DNA of 42,725 bases from Myxococcaceae bacterium (GTDB lineage Bacteria > Myxococcota > Myxococcia > Myxococcales > Myxococcaceae). Both the position numbers and the translations under genes were made by a program. Below, one piece after another: positions 1 through 9,680 of the stretch (the first letter of the stretch is position 1; every line of letters begins with the position of its first letter). The DNA lies in assembly GCA_020247085.1 (NCBI GenBank), contig JADCJJ010000038.1, positions 1 to 42,725 on the forward strand, given 5' to 3'. The notes beneath the pieces are model-generated. The model searched no databases. It was not told the origin of the DNA and was given only the letters and a program-made list of their open reading frames with translations.

Positions 1-186
1 CGGGCTCGTCGGCCGCCGCGCCTCGAGCGGCACGGCGGTCTTCGCCGAGATCCCGGGGGCGTTCGCCTCGACGCGGCTCCCCGGCTCCCAGACGATGAAC
101 GGCTCCGGGTAGCGCGCGGCGAACCCGGAGCCCAGCACGAGCGCCTGCCTGGCCAGCGTCGACAGCGGCAGCCCCGAGATTCCCAC
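1..186 (-). CDS. Partial hypothetical protein, C-terminus cut by window edge
   Basis: Minus-strand frame open from a GTG at 186 to the window edge (VGISGLPLSTLARQALVLGSGFAARYPEPFIVWEPGSRVEANAPG...). No family recognised. Confidence 0.35.
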   Translation of the reverse strand, partial: MGISGLPLSTLARQALVLGSGFAARYPEPFIVWEPGSRVEANAPGISAKTAVPLEARRPTSP

Positions 187-265
187 GATGACGAAATGCT
201 AACCGGGTGGGTGCGACGGCACCACGACGCAAGCGGCCCCGACGCAAGACGTTGCCCAACGCGCG

Positions 266-1126
266 TCACGGGGGCGTCAGGCTGTCCGTGCGGGCGAAGG
301 CGAGGAACACCTCCTCGAGCGAGAGCGGCTCCACCGAGGTGCCCTCGGGCCAGCCGGCCGACGCCCACTCCTCGGGCGCCGCTCGCAACACCGCACCGCG
401 CACCCGCTCGAAGCCCGACGGCGGCTCGAGGACGGCGCCGTCGCGCGCGCGCACCCGGCGCACCGACTCGAGCAGCCGGGGCACCTCACCCTCGATGCGC
501 ATCTTCCCCGCCTGGATGATGCCGACCCGGTGGGCGACGAGCTGCACCTCGTCGACGAGGTGCGACGAGAGGAAGGCGGTGCAGCCCCGCTCGCGGACGA
601 TGGCCGACACCAGGTCGTTGAACTCGCGCCGCGCCACCGGGTCGAGGCCCGTCGTCGGCTCGTCGAGCAGCAGCAGGTCGGGCCGCGGCGCGAGGGCCAG
701 CGCGAGGCCCAGCTTGGTGCGCGTGCCCCCAGACAGCGCCATCGCCTTCAGCTCGAGCGGCACGTCGAGCAGCCGCGCCAGCCGCTCGAACTCGGCCTTG
801 TCCCACGTCGGGTAGAACCCCGACACGAAGCGGCCCAGCTCCCACCCCGTCATCCACGGGTAGAAGTGCTGCTCCTGCGACACCGAGCCGATGCGGCGCT
901 TGAGCGCCAGCGGCACCGCCCGCACCACCTGCCCCAGCAGCTCGACGGTGCCCCCGTCGGGCCGGAGCACCCCGGTGAGGATGCGCAGCGTCGTCGTCTT
1001 GCCCGCGCCGTTGCGGCCGAGGAAGCCGTACACCTCGCCCTGGCGCACCGACAACGTCAGCCCGTCGAGGGCGACGGCCCGGCCGAAGCGCCGCCGCACG
1101 TCGGTGAGGGCGAGGGCGTTCGTCAT
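266..1126 (-). CDS. ABC transporter ATP-binding protein
   Basis: MTNALALTDVRRRFGRAVALDGL...; Walker A GRNGAGKTT; Walker B LLLLDEPTTGLDP; H-loop SSHLVDEV. Start at 1126 preferred over the longer ORF start at 1363. Confidence 0.92.
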   Translation of the reverse strand: MTNALALTDVRRRFGRAVALDGLTLSVRQGEVYGFLGRNGAGKTTTLRILTGVLRPDGGTVELLGQVVRAVPLALKRRIGSVSQEQHFYPWMTGWELGRFVSGFYPTWDKAEFERLARLLDVPLELKAMALSGGTRTKLGLALALAPRPDLLLLDEPTTGLDPVARREFNDLVSAIVRERGCTAFLSSHLVDEVQLVAHRVGIIQAGKMRIEGEVPRLLESVRRVRARDGAVLEPPSGFERVRGAVLRAAPEEWASAGWPEGTSVEPLSLEEVFLAFARTDSLTPP

Positions 1127-1659
1127 CGCGGCGTGGGCGGCTCGAGCGCGAGCGCGTCGATGACGACGATGGGCCCCTCGCAGGTCTGCTCGTGACAGGC
1201 CCGGCAGGCAGCCACCACCCCGGCGTAGGCCTCGCGGCGCCCACCGGACGCGTCGAGCGCGCGTACCTTCTCGAGGTACGCCTGCGCCATGGCGTCGTAG
1301 GCCTCGTTCCGGTCTGGCGGCGACGTCGGCCACGAACAGCGGAGCTTGCGGTGCCGGGCCCACAGCGGCGGCGCCGCCCCGCCGTCGAGCAACGCCGCCC
1401 TCGCCGCGCCAAGGTCGTCGGCCATCAGCCGCATGTGCGCCGCCAGCTCGCTGACGCCGTTGGGGTTCCGCTCCGAGGGCAGCAGGTGCCCCGGGCTGCC
1501 GGGCACCCCCGGCACCAGCGGCGTCGCCAGCGTGCAGTCGTCGAGAGCCGCGACGGCGGCGGCCGCCACGGGGCGCCCCACGTCCTCCACCCCTCCGGTC
1601 GCCCCCTTTCGGGCGCAGGCGGACTGCAGCAGCAGCGACAGCGCGAGGCGGCGCACCAT
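1123..1659 (-). CDS. Putative lipoprotein with one cytochrome c-type CxxCH motif
   Basis: MVRRLALSLLLQSACARKG (lipobox-like) and C-terminal VVAACRACHEQTCEGP; ATGA overlap with the ABC gene start. Confidence 0.65.
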   Translation of the reverse strand: MVRRLALSLLLQSACARKGATGGVEDVGRPVAAAAVAALDDCTLATPLVPGVPGSPGHLLPSERNPNGVSELAAHMRLMADDLGAARAALLDGGAAPPLWARHRKLRCSWPTSPPDRNEAYDAMAQAYLEKVRALDASGGRREAYAGVVAACRACHEQTCEGPIVVIDALALEPPTPR

Positions 1660-1778
1660 GGGGCAGGTGTTACCGCGTCTCGCCGCGACCGTCCTCCCCG
1701 ACGTGGGCGGTCCGCGCCCGTGCGCCGCGCCCCGCCGATTCCCCCGTGCGCGCCGCCCCGCTCGCGGTACAGGGGGCC

Positions 1779-2837
1779 ATGTTCCTCGACCTCCACCGGC
1801 ACCTCGAGGGCTCGCACAGCCCCGCGGCTCTCGCCCGGGTGGCGCAGCGGTTTGACGTGCGCACGCCGCTCTTCTTCGACGCCGCGACCGGCGCCTTCCG
1901 CTCACCCGACGCGCTCGCCGCCGCCCTCACCCTCGAAGGCCCGTCGGACGACGCCTCACGCTTCTACCGCTGCATCACGCTGGCGCGGCAGGCCTACGTC
2001 AGCGTCGAGGCCATCGGCGCCCTCGCCGAGGCCGCCTTCGAAGAGGCCGCCGCCGAGACCGACGGCTTCGAGCTGCGCGTCAGCCTGTTCTCGATGACGC
2101 GCGCCCTGCTCGAGAACCAGGGGCGCGCGGTTCGCGACCTCGCGCCGGTGACCTTCGCCGAGGCCTTCGCCCGGCCCGTGCTGCTGGCGGTGCTGGCCGC
2201 CCGCGACGCGGTGGCCCGCGCCACCCGCAAGCCCATGGTGGTGCGCCTGGGGCTCTCCCGAACCTTCGAGAGCGAGCCGCACTACCGCGCGATGGCCGAC
2301 GTGGCGGTCGAGCACGCGGCGGACCTCGTCGGCCTCGACGTGCTCGGCATCGTCCCACCGCCCGACCCCGAGCCGCTGCCTAGGGGCCTCCTCGCCATCC
2401 TGGAGCGGCTGCGGCGGCACCTGCCGGACCTGACGATTCACGCCGGGGAGTTCGACGGGCACGCGTCGGTCGACCGCACCCTCGCGCTCTCGCCGCGGGG
2501 CATCGGCCACGGCGTGCACGCCCTCGAGTCGCCCGCCACCCTCGAGCGCCTCGCCGAGAGCGGCGTCACCCTCGAGGTGTGCCCGACGAGCAACCACCTG
2601 TTGATTCCCACCGCGCTCGCGCGGCTCCAGCGCCTCCACGGCGCCGAGCCGATGGTCGCCCTGCAGCGCGCCCACGTGCACTGCGTGCTTGGCAGCGACG
2701 ACCCGACGCCGATGGGCACCTCGTTCACGCAGGAGCTCGCCCGCGCCCGCGCCATCGGCGTCGACCTGCCTCGTCTCGAGGCAGACATGCTCCGGCGGTG
2801 GGAGCAGATGACCGGCGCCCGCCTCGGCCCCGCCTGA
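1779..2837 (+). CDS. add: Adenosine deaminase family protein
   Basis: MFLDLHRHLEGSHSPAAL, TIHAGE, GHGVHALE, EVCPTSNHLL and LGSDDPTPMGTS motifs of the Ado/AMP deaminase family. Confidence 0.85.
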   Translation: MFLDLHRHLEGSHSPAALARVAQRFDVRTPLFFDAATGAFRSPDALAAALTLEGPSDDASRFYRCITLARQAYVSVEAIGALAEAAFEEAAAETDGFELRVSLFSMTRALLENQGRAVRDLAPVTFAEAFARPVLLAVLAARDAVARATRKPMVVRLGLSRTFESEPHYRAMADVAVEHAADLVGLDVLGIVPPPDPEPLPRGLLAILERLRRHLPDLTIHAGEFDGHASVDRTLALSPRGIGHGVHALESPATLERLAESGVTLEVCPTSNHLLIPTALARLQRLHGAEPMVALQRAHVHCVLGSDDPTPMGTSFTQELARARAIGVDLPRLEADMLRRWEQMTGARLGPA

Positions 2838-2956
2838 CGCGCGCGACCCCGGCCGGGTGACGCGCCACCAAAGCCCGCCCGCGCTCACCACGCGCGCGAG
2901 GCTGAACGGGCAGCGCGCCCGGGCCCTCCCATGGCCGGTCCTGCTGAGCCGCCGCT

Positions 2957-4705
2957 ATGCTACGCAAAGACGCGCCCGTGGCCCTCGAAGCTGGCACCAG
3001 AGTCGGTCGCTACACCATCAGCCGCCTGCTGGCGCAGGGCGGCATGGCCGAGGTGTACCGCGCCGAGCAGGAGCTCACGCAGGGCATCAGCCGGCCGGTC
3101 GCGGTCAAGGTGATTCGCCCCGAGTACTCGGAGTCGGCCGACTTCCGCGAGATGTTCCTCGACGAGGCGCGCACCGCCTGCACGCTGAGCCACCCGAACA
3201 TCGCGCAGATCTACGACGTCGGTGAGAGCGACGACGGGCTGCTCTACATGGCCATGGAGCTCGTCGCCGGCGAGACGCTCGCCACCATCAACCGCACCCT
3301 GCGCGACCAGCACGAGCGCTTCTCGAACGAGGCCCTGTTCGCCATCGGCATCTGGACGGCCAGCGCCCTCGAGCCGGTGCACGCGCTGAAGACCGAGGGC
3401 GGCGCGACGGGCCTGGTGCACCGCGACATCTCACCCCACAACCTGCTGCTGTCGGCGACGGGGAGCCTCAAGCTCATCGACTTCGGCATCGCCAAGGCCG
3501 CCACCAACCGCAACCTCACCATGCCCGGCGTCACGAAGGGCAAGGCCGGCTACTTCTCGCCGGAGCAGGCGATGGGGAAGCGGCTCGACGGGCGCAGCGA
3601 CCTCTTCTCGCTCGGCGTGACGCTCTACAAGCTGGCCTCGGGCAGCACGCCGTTCGACGACCACAAGGCGATTGGCGAGCGCCACGCCGCCCTGGTGCGC
3701 GGCCAGTGGAAGGACCTCGACGAGGTGTACCCGGGCATGCCCGGGCCCTTCTACGAGGTGGTGCGCCGCGCGCTCATGCTCAAGCCCGAGGAGCGCTACC
3801 AGACGGCGCGCGCGATGCGCGAGGCGCTCGAGGCGGCGGCCTTCGACTCGGGCCTGCGGGTCGGCCAGTCGAGCCTGCTGGGCTACGTCGACGACGACGG
3901 CGAGGTGACGGCCTCGGGCGGTACCCGCAGCTCGGCCTTCCCCGCCATCACCGCGCCGCCCACCGACACCGTGGCCAGGCCGCTCGTCACCCGGCCGCCC
4001 CCGGCGGCGCCGTCGGCGACGGCCCTCGAGCCGCTGGGGCCGGCGAAGGGCCCGCAGACCGAGCGCGTTCCGACGGCGAAGCCCGCCCCTTCCTCGCGCC
4101 GGGCGATGCTGGGGCTGGCCTTCGGCGCCGCCCTCGCCATCGGTGTCTTCGCGACGCTGCTCTTCGTCTCCGGGCCGACGCCGCCCGCGCCCCCGACGCC
4201 CGTCCCCGCGGGCCCCGCTCCAGAGGCGCCCGGCGCCGTGGCCCCGCCCGTGGTGTCACCGGCCCCGCCCCCACCCCACACGCTGGCCGATGTCCCCACG
4301 CCCACGCTGGCCGAGCCACCTGGCCTCGACCTGACGGCGCCACCCGTCCCCGGCGCGCCGGCCCGCCCGCCGTCGGTCCGCCCGAAGGCGCTGGCGGTGA
4401 AGTCACCTCCACCGGAGGTGAGAGCGCCGCCAGCGCCGCCCGCCGACGACGCCATCCCCGAGGGCATCGGCACCATTCGCATCTCGGTGCCAGGAGACTC
4501 GGGCGCAAAGGTCGTCGTGCGCAGCGCCGCGAAGAGCTACGTGCAGGACCAGCCCTTCAACGAGAAGGTGCCGTCGGGGCGCTACACGGTGACGGTGCGG
4601 CTCGCCAACGGCGACCAGTCGACCGTCTGGCGCGGCGTCGTGCGGCCAGACCAGCAGAAGAAGCTCAGCTACGACGTCGCGCAGGGCCGCTGGAACGAAC
4701 TGTGA
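2957..4705 (+). CDS. Serine/threonine protein kinase with Pro-rich linker, TM segment and PEGA-like C-terminus
   Basis: Gly-rich loop LLAQGGMAEVY, AVKVI, HRDISPHNLLLS, DFGIAKA; TM AMLGLAFGAALAIGVFATLLFV; C-terminal GTIRISVPGDSGAKVVV... Confidence 0.93.
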   Translation: MLRKDAPVALEAGTRVGRYTISRLLAQGGMAEVYRAEQELTQGISRPVAVKVIRPEYSESADFREMFLDEARTACTLSHPNIAQIYDVGESDDGLLYMAMELVAGETLATINRTLRDQHERFSNEALFAIGIWTASALEPVHALKTEGGATGLVHRDISPHNLLLSATGSLKLIDFGIAKAATNRNLTMPGVTKGKAGYFSPEQAMGKRLDGRSDLFSLGVTLYKLASGSTPFDDHKAIGERHAALVRGQWKDLDEVYPGMPGPFYEVVRRALMLKPEERYQTARAMREALEAAAFDSGLRVGQSSLLGYVDDDGEVTASGGTRSSAFPAITAPPTDTVARPLVTRPPPAAPSATALEPLGPAKGPQTERVPTAKPAPSSRRAMLGLAFGAALAIGVFATLLFVSGPTPPAPPTPVPAGPAPEAPGAVAPPVVSPAPPPPHTLADVPTPTLAEPPGLDLTAPPVPGAPARPPSVRPKALAVKSPPPEVRAPPAPPADDAIPEGIGTIRISVPGDSGAKVVVRSAAKSYVQDQPFNEKVPSGRYTVTVRLANGDQSTVWRGVVRPDQQKKLSYDVAQGRWNEL

Positions 4706-4709
4706 GGCG

Positions 4710-5504
4710 TCACCGCGGCGCGGGTGTCAGCGCGTAGCCGACGGCGGCGCCTCCGACGACGACCACGCCGGCGATGGCCCACACCCACGGCGACTGGTAC
4801 CAGCGCCGCTCCTCGACCACCACCAACTGGAACGGCGAGTCGGGCCCGCCGGCCCGGGCGACGGTGGCCTGCGCAGCGTCGAGCGCCTCGACGAAGTAGT
4901 AGGCGGTGAAGCTGGGCTCTCCGGTGGGCGACGGCAGCGCCGCCCGGCACGCGCCGGCCTCGCAGACGGCCTCGGTCGAGGTGAAGGGCCCCGCCGAGCG
5001 CGCCGACGAGCGCACCAGCACGCGCGTGACGGCGCCCTCGGGGTCTGACACCGACACCCGCACCAGCGACGCGGCATCACCGGCCTCGCGGTCCTTCACC
5101 TCGAGCCGCGCGCGCGCGAGCCACGCCTTCTTCGACCGGGCGAGGAACTCGACCTGCTTCTGCGGCGTGCCCGGCGGGAGCGACAGCTTCGGGTCGAGCT
5201 CGAGCGCCTCGACGGCCCGCTGCTGGGCGGTGACCTCGTCGCCCAGCACCAGGTGAATGAAGCCGAGCTCGAAGAGCGCCGCCGAGCGCTCGGTGAAGGG
5301 CCGCTCCGGGGTGGACAGGTACCGCTGGTACTCGACGACGGCCTCTTCGTAGCGGAGCTGCTCGGCCAGCTTGCGCGCGTCGAGCAGGCTCTGCGGCGTC
5401 CCCGCGGCGGCGGCGCCCAGCACCGAGCCGCCGGGGTCTGGCAGGACGAACAGGCGCGGCGCGTCGGGAGAGCCGGCCAGCACGAGCGCGAGCAGGAGCG
5501 TCAC
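4710..5504 (-). CDS. TPR-containing exported/membrane protein
   Basis: Hydrophobic N-terminus MTLLLALVLAGS; TPR-like ARKLAEQLRYEEAVVEYQRYLS; TM WVWAIAGVVVVGGAAVGYAL near the C-terminus. Confidence 0.75.
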   Translation of the reverse strand: MTLLLALVLAGSPDAPRLFVLPDPGGSVLGAAAAGTPQSLLDARKLAEQLRYEEAVVEYQRYLSTPERPFTERSAALFELGFIHLVLGDEVTAQQRAVEALELDPKLSLPPGTPQKQVEFLARSKKAWLARARLEVKDREAGDAASLVRVSVSDPEGAVTRVLVRSSARSAGPFTSTEAVCEAGACRAALPSPTGEPSFTAYYFVEALDAAQATVARAGGPDSPFQLVVVEERRWYQSPWVWAIAGVVVVGGAAVGYALTPAPR

Positions 5505-5571
5505 GCCGCGCTTGTCCTACGGACGGCCGGCGTTGGAAAGGGGCGTCGCGCGGTGGCCTCGCGCCTCGCCC

Positions 5572-7371
5572 TCACCGCGTGAGCGTCACGTCGAAGGTCT
5601 GCTGCAGCAGGCTGGCGCGGTGGCGGCTGGCGCTCTGGCGGTTCGCGGCGACGGTGACGAACACCTCGCCCACCCCATCGAGCGGCGGCAGGGTGGCGCG
5701 CAGCCCGGCCGCGACGACGACGTGCAGCGTCCGGCCGCTCGGGTCGGTCACCCAGACGCGGTAGTCGGTGGCGCCGGCCGAGGCCGTCCACCCGAGCTCG
5801 AGCGGGGCCCGCGCCGGGTGCGTCGCCGGCGGCGCGGTGACTGAGAAGTCCCCCGGCAGCGGCACCTCGAAGGCCCGCGCCGGCCGGTCCGGCACCGCCA
5901 CCTCGACGCGCGCGACGCCCCCCGGCGCCAGCTCGAGGGCGCCCGAGTAGCGGCGCTCCCGGGCGTCGAAGGGCAGGGCCACGCCCTCGACGGTGACGAG
6001 GGCGCCGCCGACGGGGGCCACGCCGTCGAGCACCTCGAACCACGCCCCGCCGGCCGTCTGCCCCCGGTAGCGGCTCACCAGGGCCACTCCCTCGAGCCAC
6101 ACGCCGGCGTCGGCGGGCACCGCGTCGACGACGCCGGAGCGGCTCACGTAGGCGCTGACGAGCGAGCCGCCACGCCCGTACGCGAGCGAGTTGGGCGAGA
6201 ACGCGCTCACCGTCACCTCGTGCAGGTCGTCGGCGACCAGCCCCGCCAGGCGCGCCGAGAGCGCCGCCTCGCCCGAAGCAGGCACCGCGACCGGCGGGGG
6301 CCCACCGCGCGGCGGCGTCACCCGCTCGACAGCCACCTGGTACGTGGCCGCGCCCAACGCGCGACTCCACTGCGCCACCACCGCGCTCCCCGACGTCACC
6401 CGCGCGCCCTCGAGAGGCGCGAGCAGCGAGAAGTCGCCGGGCGCCTCGACGGTGAAGACGAGGGGCGCCTGGCCCTTCGGCGCCACGCGCACGACGTTCA
6501 CCCCCGGCGCCGCCACCTGCAGGTCCCCTCCCGCGGCCGCGTAGAAGCCGCTCGCCGCGTCGAAGGGCACGGCGACGCCGTTCACCTCGACGGCGAGGCC
6601 CGGCAGCGGTGCGCGCCCGTCGGTGATGCGCAGCGAGGCGGCGGGCTGGCCGTCGCTGCGCATCACGCTGCCGATGACGCGCACGCCGCCGGTGGGCTCG
6701 ACGTCGCAGGGCAGGTCGGCGCCGACGGCGCTCCCCGTGATGAACTCCTCGCAGACGAAGAAGGCGAGCTCGCTCGTGGCGTCGAGCCGAATGGGCACCG
6801 CGGTGTCCGGTGGGACGACGGCGTGCCGGGCGCCGTCCCAGAGGTTGTAGCCCGGCGCGAAGCCCGCCCAGCGGGGCCCCGGCGCGCCGTCGACGTACGC
6901 CACCCACAGCGGCGCCTCGGCCGGCGCGCCGTTGGAGGGGTCGCCGACGCTGGTGCCGAGCACCCGGTCGACGGGGCGCGCTCCCGCGGGGATGGCGCCG
7001 AGCTGCCCGTCGCCGTCGCCGTCGACGTAGGCCAGGAGCACCCCGAAGGCGGCGCGCGTGACGTCGTCGCCGTCGCGGTACTCGACGAGCACACCAGGCG
7101 GCGGCGCGGAGAAGAAGCCGAAGCCGTAATCGAGGGGGAAGCGACCCTCGTACGCCACCTCTTGCGCGACGATGGCCCGCGGCGCGCTGCGACCGGCCTC
7201 GTCGGGGTACCAGGCGACGGCGAGGCGAATCGGCGCCGTCGGCGGCGCCCCCGGCGTGACGAGCTGCCCCTTCACCGTGAAGAGTGCCTCACCGCGGTAG
7301 CCGGGCCCGACGGCGCCGCCGGGCGTGCAGGCCCAGCCCGCCGCGGCGACGAGGGCCACGACGCCCCTCAC
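5572..7371 (-). CDS. Putative lipoprotein with FnIII/Ig-like beta domains
   Basis: MRGVVALVAAAGWACTPGG lipobox-like start; repeated LELGWTASAGATDYRVWV / AVVAQWSRALGAATYQVAV; ATGA overlap with the caspase gene. Confidence 0.7.
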   Translation of the reverse strand: MRGVVALVAAAGWACTPGGAVGPGYRGEALFTVKGQLVTPGAPPTAPIRLAVAWYPDEAGRSAPRAIVAQEVAYEGRFPLDYGFGFFSAPPPGVLVEYRDGDDVTRAAFGVLLAYVDGDGDGQLGAIPAGARPVDRVLGTSVGDPSNGAPAEAPLWVAYVDGAPGPRWAGFAPGYNLWDGARHAVVPPDTAVPIRLDATSELAFFVCEEFITGSAVGADLPCDVEPTGGVRVIGSVMRSDGQPAASLRITDGRAPLPGLAVEVNGVAVPFDAASGFYAAAGGDLQVAAPGVNVVRVAPKGQAPLVFTVEAPGDFSLLAPLEGARVTSGSAVVAQWSRALGAATYQVAVERVTPPRGGPPPVAVPASGEAALSARLAGLVADDLHEVTVSAFSPNSLAYGRGGSLVSAYVSRSGVVDAVPADAGVWLEGVALVSRYRGQTAGGAWFEVLDGVAPVGGALVTVEGVALPFDARERRYSGALELAPGGVARVEVAVPDRPARAFEVPLPGDFSVTAPPATHPARAPLELGWTASAGATDYRVWVTDPSGRTLHVVVAAGLRATLPPLDGVGEVFVTVAANRQSASRHRASLLQQTFDVTLTR

Positions 7372-8918
7372 AGCCGAACCCCCAGGCCGAGCTCACCGTC
7401 GATGCCGGGCGTCCACAGCGGGCCATCGACGACGGGCAGCGCCCGCAGCACGCCAGCCACCGCCGCGACGGCGAAGAGGGGCCCGACCAACGGCAGCTCG
7501 ACCTGCAGCTGCGGCCCCAGCGCGACGCCGAGCGTCTGCCGCGGGGAGAGCGCGGGGTACGTGCGCCGCAGCTCGTCCTCGCGGTCGCGCACGAAGGCCT
7601 GGTGCAGCCACGACAGCTCGACGACGCCGCCCAGCATCAGCACCGCCGGCCCCAGCCACACCCGCCCGCCGCCCGAGGCCCGCCAGGCGAGCCTCTGCTC
7701 GAACACGCGCAGCCCGTCAGCGGCCAGCTGCGCCGGGCTCCACGCCGCGCCGAGGGCCGCCCACGCTCCACCCAGCGCCAGCCGCCAGGCGACCCCGACG
7801 CCCGCCCGGAGCGGCCCGCCCGCCACCACCGGCGTCGCGCCGACGCCCGAGAGGCGGAGCGCGTGGGGGTGGACCTCGAGCGCCCCGCCCTTGAGCGCCA
7901 CCTCGCCGAAGTCGCGCGTCACGAAGGCGCGGCCGTCGACGCGCGCCACGCCGCCGAAGGGCAGCTCGACCTCCTGCAGGGCCACCGAGAAGCCGCGGGC
8001 CTGCCGCACCAGGTACCGCCCGGGAGGCACCGCCAGCGCCAGCGCCTGCCCGGGCAGCTTGAAGACCTCGAGCACCACGTCGGTCCGGGGCTGGCTCACC
8101 ACCACGAAGCGCCCCTCGAGGGCCTCGGCGAGCACCACCCTGGCGCGGGCGCGCCCGGGCTCGGTCACCGTCACGTCGCGCGCGCCGGCGAGGCCGACGT
8201 CGAACTGCGGGTGCTGGCCCACGCCGAGGCCGTCGGCGACCGTGCGGCGCTCTGCGTACCCGTAGGCCTCCATCAACGTCACGCGGCCGTCGCGGTCGGC
8301 GTCGGCGTCTCCGCGCAGCGCCGCCAGCAGGTGGTGCGTGAAGAGCGAGCCGCCGAGGGCCTCCCACTCTTGCGCGGCCTCGCGCGCGCCGCTCGACGAG
8401 ATGAAGACATCGCCGCTCGGCTCGGCGCGGCCCACGTCGAGCCGGTAGGCCGGCCCCCGCGTCGCGCCCTTGAGGCGCACGCCGGCCTCGCAGGCGTCGA
8501 CGACGACGACGCGCAGGGTGGCCCCCGTCGCCCGGGCCAGCGCCCTGAGCTCGACGAGCGGCAGCACGCTGCCGGCCAGGCGCAGCGCGCCGTCGCGCCC
8601 GTGGGCCGAGGCGAAGACGAAGAGCTGCGCCTCGCGCCCCGCCCCCGCCAGCTCGGCGATGCGCCCCGTCACCTCGGCGAACGCCTCGCGCACGCGGGCG
8701 GCGGTGGGCCGCGTCAACACGAAGGCGCGCCCCGGCTCGACGCCGCCGAGCTCGACGAAGACGTCGCGCACCCGCGCCGCGTCCGCCTCGGCGTGCTGCA
8801 GTAACGCGTCGTCCGCCGCGCCGAAGTTACTGCCGAGGCTCACCACCACGCGCACCGGCGCCTCGGCCCGGGCGGCGGCGGCGGCGAGCAGCACGACGAG
8901 GCAGAGCGCGCGCATCAC
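7368..8918 (-). CDS. Exported caspase-like peptidase (C14 family) with EF-hand loop and beta-rich C-terminal region
   Basis: Signal peptide MMRALCLVVLLAAAAARAEA; catalytic dyad candidates H106 (FASAHGRDG) and C143 (VVVDACEAG); DADRDGRVTLME loop. Confidence 0.85.
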   Translation of the reverse strand: MMRALCLVVLLAAAAARAEAPVRVVVSLGSNFGAADDALLQHAEADAARVRDVFVELGGVEPGRAFVLTRPTAARVREAFAEVTGRIAELAGAGREAQLFVFASAHGRDGALRLAGSVLPLVELRALARATGATLRVVVVDACEAGVRLKGATRGPAYRLDVGRAEPSGDVFISSSGAREAAQEWEALGGSLFTHHLLAALRGDADADRDGRVTLMEAYGYAERRTVADGLGVGQHPQFDVGLAGARDVTVTEPGRARARVVLAEALEGRFVVVSQPRTDVVLEVFKLPGQALALAVPPGRYLVRQARGFSVALQEVELPFGGVARVDGRAFVTRDFGEVALKGGALEVHPHALRLSGVGATPVVAGGPLRAGVGVAWRLALGGAWAALGAAWSPAQLAADGLRVFEQRLAWRASGGGRVWLGPAVLMLGGVVELSWLHQAFVRDREDELRRTYPALSPRQTLGVALGPQLQVELPLVGPLFAVAAVAGVLRALPVVDGPLWTPGIDGELGLGVRL

Positions 8919-9619
8919 CGCTTCCCGAACGAGGCCTCTTCCACGACGCAGCGCTCACACGACGGCCGGCCGCCAACCTCGAGTTGGCGCAGCAGCGGCG
9001 CCACCTCGAAGGGCACCGGAGAAAAGACGGTGACGAACGTCTCGGGGCCAGGCGCGTCGTCAATCACCGCGGAGTCGTCGAGCACCGTCGTCCCCTCGTC
9101 GATGGCCTGCGGCCGTTCGGCCCCGAAGGGCGCCACCGCCGTGACCTTCCCACGAGCGTCGCGGTCGAGCACCAGGGCGAAGCCCGGCTGGTCGACCGAG
9201 ACCGAGAAGCGCAGGGCATCACCCGCCACCAGCGCGTCGCCGGCCGCCAGCGCCCGCACGACGCCGGCGCGCTTGAGGTGGATGACCTGGAAGGGGGCGC
9301 GCGGCCCCTTGACGCGCACGCGCGGCCCGGGGCCGGGCGGCCACGCCACCAGGGCCGTGACGGCGGCGGCGCAGACGGCCACCATCGCCACCACCGGCGC
9401 GCGCCGGGGCCGCGCCGGCAGGGCACCTGCGGCCTCGACCTGGGCGAGGAAGCGGTCGACCGGCCGCGCGCGGACGAAGGCGTCGACCTCGGCGCGCAGG
9501 GCCGCCACCGCCGCGCCGCAGGCCGCGCACCCCTCGACGTGGGCGCGGGCGGTGGGGACGTCTTCTCCAGCCGCGACGCGCTCGAGCTCGAGGCGCGGGG
9601 GGCAGTCGGGGCCTCTCAT
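8915..9619 (-). CDS. Transmembrane anti-sigma factor (ZAS motif) with DUF4384-like C-terminal domain
   Basis: HVEGCAACG (HxxxCxxC); TM APVVAMVAVCAAAVTALVAW; C-terminal GDALRFSVSVDQPGFALVLDRDARGKVTAVAPFG; follows the ECF sigma gene. Confidence 0.72.
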   Translation of the reverse strand: MRGPDCPPRLELERVAAGEDVPTARAHVEGCAACGAAVAALRAEVDAFVRARPVDRFLAQVEAAGALPARPRRAPVVAMVAVCAAAVTALVAWPPGPGPRVRVKGPRAPFQVIHLKRAGVVRALAAGDALVAGDALRFSVSVDQPGFALVLDRDARGKVTAVAPFGAERPQAIDEGTTVLDDSAVIDDAPGPETFVTVFSPVPFEVAPLLRQLEVGGRPSCERCVVEEASFGKR

Positions 9620-9680
9620 GGCGCTCCTCCCCGGGCGCCCCGGGTGCCCGCCTGCGCGGCGACCGCTCCGGCAGCCCACC

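Noticed and set aside
6220-8804. Long plus-strand ORFs (681 aa and 506 aa)
   Set aside because: Antisense to the lipoprotein and caspase genes and compositionally non-protein-like.
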